Positions 7,155-13,112 of a stretch of 17,255 nt of DNA are shown here, piece by piece. This stretch comes from an uncultured Acetatifactor sp. Lineage in GTDB: Bacteria > Bacillota > Clostridia > Lachnospirales > Lachnospiraceae. The stretch lies in assembly GCA_910584235.1 (NCBI GenBank), contig CAJTZD010000055.1, positions 1 to 17,255 on the forward strand, given 5' to 3'. The notes below the pieces were generated by a model. That model was not told where the DNA came from. It saw only the letters and a list, made by a program, of their open reading frames with translations, and searched no databases. A program made the translations under genes and the position numbers. Positions within the stretch are counted from its first letter, which is position 1, and every line of letters starts with the position of its first letter.

Positions 7155-7957
7155 TAGTAAAAAACGAATATCCGATCCTGGAATACAGCACGGACAAACT
7201 CGCTGTCATCAATCCTGACAGAGAAGCATCCAAAGGGGACAGGGACGGCCAGGGAGAGGGCGGCTTTAGGCGTTTCCCCAGGCTCTGCCTGGTGACTTTC
7301 TTCGAGGAGGTGCTTGACAGCGCAGTAGAGAGATATGGGGGAGAGATGATAGGCACCTATGTCTCCGAAATGAAGGACTTCCATGTATATCGGTTCACAG
7401 TGGATGGGACAGATGTTTGCGCCGTACAGGCGGTGGTGGCCTCAGGCTCCATCGCCATGATGACGGAGATGCTCTATGGCAGCGGCGTGGAGGCAATCGT
7501 CTGTTGCGGCGGCTGTGGGGTGCTGGACAATATTCCGGAGGGAGCCGTGATCGTACCGGTGCGGGCCCTGCGGGACGAGGGGGCCTCCTACAAATATCTG
7601 CCGCCGGCGCGGTTCATTGAACTGCAGGCAGAGCCCATCCAGCGCTTCCGGAAAGTCCTGTCCGGTCACGGCATCCCTTACATAGAATGCGCCACCTGGT
7701 CAACGGACGGCTTCTACCGGGAGACCAGGGAAATGGTGGCCTACCGGAGGGACGAGGGCTGTAGGGCCGTGGAGATGGAGTGCGCCACCATGGCTGCCAT
7801 CGCCCAGTTTCGGGGCAAGGTCTTCGGCCAGCTGCTCTACAGCGGCGACATCCTCACCGGCGGCGCGGAGGACTACGATGACAGGGACTGGAGCAACAAT
7901 GTCTCCGCAAGGGAGAGGCTGTTCGCGCTTGCGCTGGAGGCGCTGTGTATGCTATGA
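7151..7957 (+). CDS. Nucleoside phosphorylase (PNP/UDP family), uridine-phosphorylase-like
   Basis: 268 residues of the PNP_UDP_1 superfamily, which cleaves nucleosides with phosphate to a base and (deoxy)ribose-1-phosphate. Visible marks are the glycine-rich phosphate/ribose region VVASGSIAMM, CCGGCGVLDN with VIVPVRALRDEGAS, and the C-terminal AVEMECATMAAIA, where the Glu of MEME/MEC contacts the ribose. The last strand has LLYSGDI with the base-site Asp. The N-terminus has an extra charged stretch (PDREASKGDRDGQGEGG). It starts within the stop of the hydrolase and its own stop overlaps the ATG of the broken pyrophosphatase-like gene (ATGA at 7954-7957), so three genes formed one coupled unit. 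Confidence 0.87.
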   Translation: MIVKNEYPILEYSTDKLAVINPDREASKGDRDGQGEGGFRRFPRLCLVTFFEEVLDSAVERYGGEMIGTYVSEMKDFHVYRFTVDGTDVCAVQAVVASGSIAMMTEMLYGSGVEAIVCCGGCGVLDNIPEGAVIVPVRALRDEGASYKYLPPARFIELQAEPIQRFRKVLSGHGIPYIECATWSTDGFYRETREMVAYRRDEGCRAVEMECATMAAIAQFRGKVFGQLLYSGDILTGGAEDYDDRDWSNNVSARERLFALALEALCML

Positions 7958-8187
7958 ATTCTTTTGACGATGATTTTTGGGAAATGCTGGACTGCCTGGT
8001 GAAAGATTCGGAGATAGTGATAGACAGGCCCAAAGGAACGGCGCATCCCAGGTAACCGGATTTTATCGATAAGGTCGCTTGCGGATATCTGAAGAATACT
8101 TCGTCCATGTACGGCGGTATCGATGTGCGGGGGCGGGGAAAAAGCAGGATTCCATGTCAGCAGTCAGCGCCGCCGGTGGCAATATGA
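7954..8187 (+). pseudogene. Broken small inorganic-pyrophosphatase-like gene
   Basis: From the ATG at 7954 the frame reads MNSFDDDFWEMLDCLV, then SEIVIDRPKGTAHPR, and then a TAA at 8053-8055. The same frame continues PDFIDKVACGYLKNTSSMYGGIDV. The expected family pattern is IDRPKGxxHPxYPDFxYxxDYGYLxxTSSMDGGGIDVW, known from roughly 110-120-residue clostridial proteins annotated as inorganic pyrophosphatase. The stop therefore replaces the expected Tyr codon (TAY to TAA), one Gly of the GGG is lost, and the C-terminal half is missing before the next stop at 8185-8187. It was coupled to the nucleoside phosphorylase by an ATGA overlap. A 34-residue peptide is still translatable, but the gene looks dead. 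Confidence 0.72.
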
Positions 8188-8232
8188 CAGGAAAGTTGGA
8201 AATGCCGCTTGCGCGGCGGAATGAGACGAAAA

Positions 8233-9030
8233 ATGACAACAGATTATCTACAGACAAAAGGACGAATATTTGACATACAGCGGTATTCCATCCATGACGG
8301 AACGGGAATCCGAACCATCTGTTTCCTGAAAGGCTGCGTGCTGCGGTGCAAGTGGTGCTGCAACCCGGAGTCCCAGGAGTACGGGATCCAGGAGATGGTC
8401 GTTCAGGGCAAGAAGAAAATCATCGGCCGGGACGTGACGGTGGCGGAAGTTTTGGAGACCGTGGAAAAGGACAGGCCCTATTACAACCGCTCCGGCGGCG
8501 GACTGACCCTGTCCGGCGGGGAGAGTCTCTGCCAGCCGGCGTTCGCCAGAGACCTGCTCCGCGCCGCCAAGGCTGTGGGAATCGGCACCGCCATGGAGAG
8601 CATGGGATGTGCGAAATGGGAGGTTATTGAGGAAATCCTGCCATACCTTGACCAATACCTCATGGACATCAAGCATATGGACAGCGAAAAGCATAAGCGC
8701 TTCACCGGAAAGGAAAATGAGTTGATGCTGGAGAATGCCAAGAGGATTGCGGCATCCGGTCAGACGTTTCTCAGCATACGGGTGCCCGTGATTCCTACGT
8801 TCAATGATACGCCCGCCGAAATCAGGGCGATCGCCCGGTTCGCGGACACCCTGCCCGGGGTGGAGGAGATCTATCTGCTCCCTTACCACAGGCTGGGTCA
8901 GGACAAGTACGCGGGTCTGGGCAGGGTCTACGAGCTGCCGGATATCCTGCCGCCGGAGGCGGCGCATATGGAGCGGCTGAAGAAAGAAGTGGAGAGCTGT
9001 ACGAAATTGAAGTGCCATATAGGCGGATAA
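8233..9030 (+). CDS. Glycyl radical enzyme activating enzyme (radical SAM)
   Basis: 265 residues. It installs the glycyl radical on the GRE using S-adenosylmethionine and a [4Fe-4S] cluster bound by CX3CX2C (Cys35, Cys39, Cys42 in GCVLRCKWC). RYSIHDGTGIRT precedes it, as in activases, and LTLSGGE (91-97) is the SAM-contacting glycine motif. Only about 23 residues separate the cluster from GRDVTVAEVLE, so the ferredoxin-like insert with two extra clusters found in many GRE activases is absent; this is the short, PflA-like form. The ATG at 8233 gives the natural start MTTDYLQTKGRIFD; the ATG at 8221 is an alternative, and both have weak ribosome sites (GGCGGA). It lies 4.5 kb from its partner GRE, with passenger genes between. 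Confidence 0.92.
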   Translation: MTTDYLQTKGRIFDIQRYSIHDGTGIRTICFLKGCVLRCKWCCNPESQEYGIQEMVVQGKKKIIGRDVTVAEVLETVEKDRPYYNRSGGGLTLSGGESLCQPAFARDLLRAAKAVGIGTAMESMGCAKWEVIEEILPYLDQYLMDIKHMDSEKHKRFTGKENELMLENAKRIAASGQTFLSIRVPVIPTFNDTPAEIRAIARFADTLPGVEEIYLLPYHRLGQDKYAGLGRVYELPDILPPEAAHMERLKKEVESCTKLKCHIGG

Positions 9031-9074
9031 ATCTCTGTATTCGGAGAGCGCATAGATGAGAGGCGGTATCGGCT

Positions 9075-9259
9075 GTGAAGAAATATGAATATGTAAATGT
9101 CCATATTGGCAGATTCTGGGGGCGAAATCCAAGGAACATAGAGACATTATCAACGCATATGCGGCAAAAGAATATCTCTATGTAGGGTATATTCCTACGA
9201 ATATCAGCGACTATGGAAAGAGAAAGGATATGGACCTGGTCTTTGAGACAGAGTGTTGA
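9075..9259 (+). pseudogene. DUF4177-family small gene with a frameshift
   Basis: From a GTG at 9075 the frame reads MKKYEYVNVHIGRFW. Continuing in the frame set after a G-run at 9117-9121 gives GAKSKEHRDIINAYAAKEY, then YVGYIPTNISDYGKRKD and LVFETEC, with a stop at 9257-9259. Joined, this is a whole DUF4177 protein (about 61 residues). One base is missing, or two extra, at the GGGGG run, so the gene is frameshifted. Family function is unknown. Indels in a short G-run are also typical sequencing errors, so reads should be checked before calling it dead. Confidence 0.72.
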
Positions 9260-9272
9260 CAAGGGAAATGAT

Positions 9273-9962
9273 ATGAGAATAATTGACGATATTACGAATT
9301 TTATTTTTCCGGAAGACATTCCTGCGCAGGATGATACGAAAAGCAGCGGGAAAAGTGGAGAATCCATAATGGGAGAGGGACTCGCGGAAGACAAGCTGTC
9401 TGCATTGAGGGCAGATGTCATCTTCATTCCCGGTGGTTCTTATCCGGAGCTGCCGGAGCGGGCGGCGCTGCTTTGGAAAGCAGGATATGCTCCCTGGATA
9501 GTACCCTCAGGCAGATATTCCGTGACCCTCGGCAGATTCGCAGGCGTTAAGTCCAAAGGGGAAATTTACCGGAAAGCCTACGCCACCGAGTGCGAGTTCT
9601 ATACGGACGTCCTGCTGGCAAACGGGGTTGCCCCGGACTGCATCTTTCCGGAGGACGAGGCTCAGTTCACCGCCGAGAACGCCAGATTTACCAGAAAGGT
9701 TCTGGACGCGAAAGGGCTGTACCCGAAAAAAGCCATCATCTGCTGCAAGGGGTATCATGCCAGGAGATGCCTGATGTACTATCAGATCTGTTTTCCGGAT
9801 ACGGAGCTTCTGATTGCCCCTGCGGAGGGAAAAGTCACCAGGGAAAACTGGTACAGAACGGATTTTGGAAGACAGAGGGTGATGGGAGAACTGGCCAGGC
9901 TGGGGACGCAGTTTACACCGGAGCTGACGCCAGAGTGGAAAGCATTTGTGGAAAAAGCCTGA
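9273..9962 (+). CDS. YdcF/DUF218-family protein
   Basis: 229 residues. The DUF218 signature is present: ADVIFIPGGSYPELPERA near residues 49-66, WIVPSGR, an E-rich DVLLANGVAPDCIFPEDEAQFTAEN-type stretch, and AIICCKGYHARRCLMYY, equivalent to the family's SxxYHxxRA. Related proteins include YdcF (SAM-binding) and SanA/ElyC (envelope), but this copy has no N-terminal membrane anchor and so is probably cytosolic. The ATG at 9273 follows AAGGGAA by about 5-11 nt; a start at 9213 would overlap the DUF4177 remnant. There is no known link to compartments. Confidence 0.82.
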   Translation: MRIIDDITNFIFPEDIPAQDDTKSSGKSGESIMGEGLAEDKLSALRADVIFIPGGSYPELPERAALLWKAGYAPWIVPSGRYSVTLGRFAGVKSKGEIYRKAYATECEFYTDVLLANGVAPDCIFPEDEAQFTAENARFTRKVLDAKGLYPKKAIICCKGYHARRCLMYYQICFPDTELLIAPAEGKVTRENWYRTDFGRQRVMGELARLGTQFTPELTPEWKAFVEKA

Positions 9963-10045
9963 CCGGAAGATTTCCTGTATTGCTATGAATAAAGGCTTTA
10001 CACATCAGACTGAAGTAAAAAGACCGGACAATGGGAGGAAAAGAC

Positions 10046-10414
10046 ATGGACTGGCTTGACGAGAAGAATAAACAGAGAATAGTGCAGGAACTGGTGCCGG
10101 GCAAGCAGATCACGCTGGCCCACATCATCGCCAGCCCTGACCCCATACTGTACGAGAAGCTGGGCTTAGACCCCAGCGTAGACTACGCCCGGGCCGCCAT
10201 CGGCATTCTGACCGTGTCCCCTGCAGAGACGGCTATCATCATGGCGGATGTGGCTATGAAAGCCGCCGCCATCAACTTAGGGTTCGTGGACAGGTTCAGC
10301 GGTTCCCTGATCATATCGGGCACTGTGTCCGAGGTGGAGGCTTCGGAGCAGGCGATATTGGACTATGTGCGGGACGCGCTGCACTATACGGTTTGCGGGA
10401 TTACGAGGACGTAA
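10046..10414 (+). CDS. BMC shell protein, PduU/EutS type (permuted BMC-H)
   Basis: 122 residues. The N-terminal RIVQELVPGKQITLAHIIASP is the strand that forms the small beta-barrel capping the pore in PduU/EutS hexamers. AAIGILTVSPAETAIIMADVAMKAAAI is the helix-strand core of the circularly permuted BMC domain, and GSLIISGTVSEVEASEQAILDYV completes it. The ATG at 10046 is chosen because GGGAGG lies 7-8 nt upstream; the ATG at 10031 sits before that site. In other Pdu/Eut operons pduU-pduV and eutS-eutP are neighbours. Here a PduV/EutP homologue follows 1.1 kb later, separated by passengers, which supports insertion into an older arrangement. Confidence 0.93.
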   Translation: MDWLDEKNKQRIVQELVPGKQITLAHIIASPDPILYEKLGLDPSVDYARAAIGILTVSPAETAIIMADVAMKAAAINLGFVDRFSGSLIISGTVSEVEASEQAILDYVRDALHYTVCGITRT

Positions 10415-10440
10415 TGCCGCCTTTGAGGAAAGGCTTCATT

Positions 10441-10758
10441 ATGGAAAAGACAGTAATGACAGAGAAGACAGAAAAGACTACAGAAGAATACGAGAAGAAA
10501 TTGAAAGCATACTATGACGAGGCAGGCAGGCTGACCCAATATCCCTCAAAAAGGCCTATGAGGATCCTGGCGCTGACGAAGATCGCAGATCAGTTCGACC
10601 CCTCAAGAAAATATACGGAGAAAGAAGTGAACGAGATCATCCGGGCCAACATTGCGTTCGGAGATATCGAATTGGTCCGCAGGGAGATGTTCCAGTACAG
10701 GCTGATCGACAGGCTCAGGGACGGGTCCGCGTACTGGCGGGAGGAGACTGGGGCATAA
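10441..10758 (+). CDS. DUF2087 domain protein
   Basis: 105 residues. After a charged, Lys/Thr-rich N-terminal segment with a short coiled-coil-like stretch (EEYEKKLKAYYDEAGRL), residues 40-100 match the DUF2087 pattern: RILALTKIADQFDPSRKYTEKEVNEII, then FGDIELVRREMFQYRLIDR and GSAYWR. This domain is winged-helix-like and is often attached to ArsR-type or other regulators, so a DNA-binding or regulatory role is possible but unproven. The start is the ATG at 10441 with AAAGG about 8 nt upstream. A 26-nt gap separates it from the PduU-like gene. Confidence 0.8.
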   Translation: MEKTVMTEKTEKTTEEYEKKLKAYYDEAGRLTQYPSKRPMRILALTKIADQFDPSRKYTEKEVNEIIRANIAFGDIELVRREMFQYRLIDRLRDGSAYWREETGA

Positions 10759-10794
10759 TGCTTAGATTTTGCTAAGGGTAAGGGGAGGCATCAT

Positions 10795-11096
10795 ATGGGA
10801 ATCTATTTGAATCCGGAAATGAGGGCTTCAGAACAGCAATCCGCTCGGAGATTTATGTGGATAAGATCAGGCTGATTGGGTGCACGGACAGATACCTGAA
10901 TACAGAGCAGAAGTATATCTGCGTCAGCAGGCCCAGACGTTTCGGAAAATCCATGGCGATTCAGCAGATAAAGGACAGACATTATATACAGGCTTTGGAG
11001 GGGGATTCCGGCGAGATTCTGCTGGCAGGCATCAATTATGATAAGGACAGCCAGGATAAGCCGCATAGCTGCGTGATTGAGAGAATGACTATCTAA
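10795..11096 (+). pseudogene. AAA-ATPase-like/PDDEXK gene remnant: N-terminal frameshift plus large internal deletion
   Basis: After the ribosome site GGGGAGG the ATG at 10795 reads MGIYLNP, the standard start of the 'AAA ATPase-like, PD-(D/E)XK nuclease' family. One base is then missing near 10815-10818 and the next frame continues NEGFRTAIRSEIYVDK and YICVSRPRRFGKSMA, the Walker-like start. At about 10950-10960 the sequence jumps directly to IQQIKDRHYIQALEG, EILLAGINYD and CVIERM, which is the family's C-terminus. Full members are about 500-570 residues, so some 400 codons are gone. The 79-codon open piece from 10857 is therefore a fused head and tail, not a functional ATPase. Confidence 0.8.
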
Positions 11097-11111
11097 ACGG
11101 AATAATGTATC

Positions 11112-11127
11112 TTTAAAACGTTTTCAG
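11112..11127. promoter_or_regulatory. cre-like (CcpA) site upstream of the VOC gene
   Basis: TTTAAAACGTTTTCAG matches WTGNNARCGNWWWCAW at 14 of 16 positions; the mismatches are T for the G at position 3 and the last base. The core AACGTTTTCA fits fully. It lies 15-30 nt before the VOC start. No strong promoter is visible beside it, so its role is uncertain. Confidence 0.3.
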
Positions 11128-11141
11128 GGGAGAAAAATTAC

Positions 11142-11498
11142 ATGAGAATAGGAGAAGTAAGCCTGCTCACCAATGATGTGACAAAGCTGGCGGATTTTTA
11201 TAAAAAGCTGTTGGAAATTGACAATGAAAGCAATGATCCGGTGCACCAGACTCTGATTGCGGAAGAAACCATGCTGACCATATATAACGACGGCTCCGTG
11301 AAGAACAATAAAAACCAGAATATTTGTCTGGCATTCACGGTGGATGACGTGGAAAAGGAATACCGCAGAGTCATGGAGCTGGGGGCAGAAATCATTGAGC
11401 CGCCCGCCGCACGTCCCTGGGGAGCAGTCAACATGAGCTTTTATGATCCGGATAGAAATATGATTTACTTGAGAAGTTTTCCGGGGAATGCAGGATGA
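11142..11498 (+). CDS. VOC (glyoxalase/bleomycin-resistance-like) protein
   Basis: 118 residues with the paired beta-alpha-beta-beta-beta modules of the vicinal oxygen chelate fold: GEVSLLTNDVTKLADFYKKLL in the first half, and ICLAFTVDDVEKEYRRVMELGAE then GAVNMSFYDPDRNMIYL in the second. Glu and Asp/Asn residues that could bind metal are present, but the full glyoxalase I His/Glu set is not evident, so the activity is open. Its stop overlaps the start of the PduV-like gene (ATGA at 11495-11498), suggesting coupled translation. Methylglyoxal from DHAP is an attractive substrate in this pathway, but that is speculation. Confidence 0.85.
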   Translation: MRIGEVSLLTNDVTKLADFYKKLLEIDNESNDPVHQTLIAEETMLTIYNDGSVKNNKNQNICLAFTVDDVEKEYRRVMELGAEIIEPPAARPWGAVNMSFYDPDRNMIYLRSFPGNAG

Positions 11499-11965
11499 AG
11501 AAACTGATACTTATGGGCCGCAGCGAAAGCGGCAAGACCACACTGAAGCAGGCCCTGTCCAGAGAAAAGATACAATATTACAAGACCCAGTACATTCATT
11601 ATGACGATATCTTGATCGACACCCCCGGGGAGTACGCCCAGACCCGCCACCTGGGCTATGCGCTGGCCCTCTATGCCTACGAGGCGGACGTGGTGGGGCT
11701 GCTGGTGGCGGCCACGGAGCCCTATAGTCTGTTCCCGCCCAACATTACCTGCATGGTGAACCGGGACGTCATCGGCATCGTGACGAAGATAAACGACCCA
11801 AAAGCCAACAGGCGGCTGGCGGAATCCTGGCTGCGCAATTCGGGCTGCAGGGAGATTTTCTTTGTGGATTCCGTGACCGGGGAGGGCGTGGACGAGATTC
11901 TGGCATATTTGAATTGCCCCAGGGAAAAGAATCAGTCTCGGGATTTTCATGCAAATTCTGCATGA
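11495..11965 (+). CDS. PduV/EutP-like small GTPase of the microcompartment locus
   Basis: 156 residues. The P-loop is GRSESGKTT (8-16), switch/G3 is ILIDTPGEY, and G4 is TKIND. This matches the PduV/EutP family, single-domain Ras-like P-loop proteins associated with Pdu and Eut shells (PduV has been placed on the outside of the shell near PduU). The C-terminus (REKNQSRDFHANSA) is short and polar. It starts inside the stop of the VOC gene. The last codons and stop lie within a 10-bp inverted repeat (11944-11968). Confidence 0.9.
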   Translation: MKKLILMGRSESGKTTLKQALSREKIQYYKTQYIHYDDILIDTPGEYAQTRHLGYALALYAYEADVVGLLVAATEPYSLFPPNITCMVNRDVIGIVTKINDPKANRRLAESWLRNSGCREIFFVDSVTGEGVDEILAYLNCPREKNQSRDFHANSA

Positions 11966-11968
11966 AAA
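11944..11968 (+). other. Strong inverted repeat across the PduV-like stop codon
   Basis: TTTTCATGCA-AATTC-TGCATGAAAA: a perfect 10-bp stem with a 5-nt loop, spanning the TGA at 11963-11965. No T-run follows, so it is not a classical intrinsic terminator, though it may protect or define the 3' end of the first transcript. A second small hairpin, CACCG/CGGTG, follows at 11982-11997. Confidence 0.6.
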
Positions 11969-12048
11969 CACCTCGCGGCGGCACCGAGTGAACGGTGACT
12001 AGAAACCACAACAATAAAACAAAAACGACACAATCCAACATTTGCTTG

Positions 12049-12077
12049 TTGACTTGTGTGGTAAATAGGCTTATACT
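12049..12077 (+). promoter_or_regulatory. Sigma-A promoter for the cargo/shell operon
   Basis: TTGACT (12049-12054), 17 bp, TATACT (12072-12077): one mismatch in each box and ideal spacing, preceded by an A/C-rich upstream segment. It is the only strong promoter seen between the GRE promoter and the window end. The start would fall near 12084, giving a leader of about 195 nt before the aldolase ATG. Confidence 0.8.
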
Positions 12078-12167
12078 GGAAATAAGAAAGCGATATAAGC
12101 CAAAAGTTTTGCAACTGTCAATGTAACTGCCTGGCAGCCATGGTGGATATGAACTATCGTATAAGCC
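12068..12167 (+). promoter_or_regulatory. Inverted and repeated TATAAGCC elements in the aldolase leader
   Basis: GGCTTATA (12068-12075, overlapping the -10) and TATAAGCC (12094-12101) form an 8-bp inverted repeat with an 18-bp spacer. TATAAGCC occurs again at 12160-12167. This could be an operator with an auxiliary half-site. The rest of the leader (12102-12279) shows no gene and no riboswitch I recognise. Confidence 0.45.
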
Positions 12168-12279
12168 GGGAAGTCCTAAGGAAAGCAAAGTCGTTTTTCG
12201 GGGGCTGACTGCGGGAATGTTCAGGGACAAGCCGGGCGGGGCAGGAGCAGGAACGAAAAATCAATCAGGAGGAAGCAAA

Positions 12280-13086
12280 ATGCAGAACGAGTACGAAATT
12301 AAAAAAGAAATTTGCGACATCGGCAAGAGGATCTACAACCGGAACATGGTGGCCGCCAACGACGGCAATATCTCCGTAAAGTTAAACGACAATGAGTTCC
12401 TGTGCACCCCTACGGGCGTGTCCAAGGGCTTCATGACTCCGGAGTACATCTGCAAAGTGGACGCCCAGGGCAATGTGATCCAGGCCAATGGCAATTTCAG
12501 GCCCTCATCGGAGATCAAGATGCACATGAGGGTCTATCAGGAGAGGCCTGACGTCAGAAGCGTAGTGCATGCTCATCCCGTGTATGCCACCAGTTTCGCC
12601 ATTGCCGGCATCCCCCTGACCCAGCCCATCATGCCTGAGGCGGTTATCGCCCTTGGCTGTGTGCCTATCGCAAAGTACGGCAGACCCTCCACCATGGAGA
12701 TTCCCGATGCGGTTTCCGAGTACGTACAGCATTTTGACGCAGTCCTCTTAGAGAACCACGGTGCGCTGACCTATTCCGATTCCCTGTTGGCGGCTTACCT
12801 GAAGATGGAATCCGTAGAGTTCTACGCGCAGCTTCTTTATCAGTCCAGAATGCTGGGCGGTCCCAAGGAGTTCACACCCCAGCAGGTGGAGGATCTCTAC
12901 GAGATCAGGAGACAGTTCGGCATGAAAGGCCGCCATCCGGCCAATCTTTGCCCCAATGCCAGAGAGGGCAAGCCCAGCTGTCATACCTGCGGAGGCGGAT
13001 GCCACAGCGGCGACAAGAAGTCTGCTGTTTCCGCTGACATGGTAGCGGAGATCACAAGGAAAGTCATCGAGCAGTTAGGCAAATAA
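12280..13086 (+). CDS. Class II aldolase, fuculose/rhamnulose-1-phosphate type, with C-terminal encapsulation peptide
   Basis: 268 residues of the AraD/FucA family. It should cleave fuculose- or rhamnulose-1-phosphate to DHAP and lactaldehyde. Zinc ligands correspond to His97 and His99 (VVHAHP) and His160 (LLENHGAL); the catalytic acid is Glu78 (RPSSEIKMH); NDGNISVK and TPTGVSKG are the phosphate-site loops. The aldolase domain ends near residue 220. An unusual Cys-rich linker follows (Cys224, Cys234, Cys237, Cys241, His242), and then a terminal amphipathic helix ADMVAEITRKVIEQLGK that resembles the N-terminal encapsulation peptides of the three enzymes encoded next. The ATG at 12280 is chosen because AGGAGG lies 7 nt upstream; upstream in-frame codons from 12217 look like leader. 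It is the first gene after the strong promoter. Confidence 0.93.
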   Translation: MQNEYEIKKEICDIGKRIYNRNMVAANDGNISVKLNDNEFLCTPTGVSKGFMTPEYICKVDAQGNVIQANGNFRPSSEIKMHMRVYQERPDVRSVVHAHPVYATSFAIAGIPLTQPIMPEAVIALGCVPIAKYGRPSTMEIPDAVSEYVQHFDAVLLENHGALTYSDSLLAAYLKMESVEFYAQLLYQSRMLGGPKEFTPQQVEDLYEIRRQFGMKGRHPANLCPNAREGKPSCHTCGGGCHSGDKKSAVSADMVAEITRKVIEQLGK

Positions 13087-13112
13087 ACCGGGCTGACAAA
13101 ATGCTCCGGACA

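Noticed and set aside
8079..8273. 64-codon frame between the nucleoside phosphorylase and the activase
   Set aside because: It overlaps the pyrophosphatase-like remnant in another frame, shows no motif, and overlaps the activase start.
8248..9153. 301-codon minus-strand frame opposite the GRE activase
   Set aside because: Antisense shadow; the activase has all its motifs and the minus frame shows none.
12078..12279. Cobalamin riboswitch or ANTAR-type antitermination hairpins in the aldolase leader
   Set aside because: I could not find the B12-box pattern or a pair of AxxGxx hexaloop hairpins; the pathway is B12-independent in any case.
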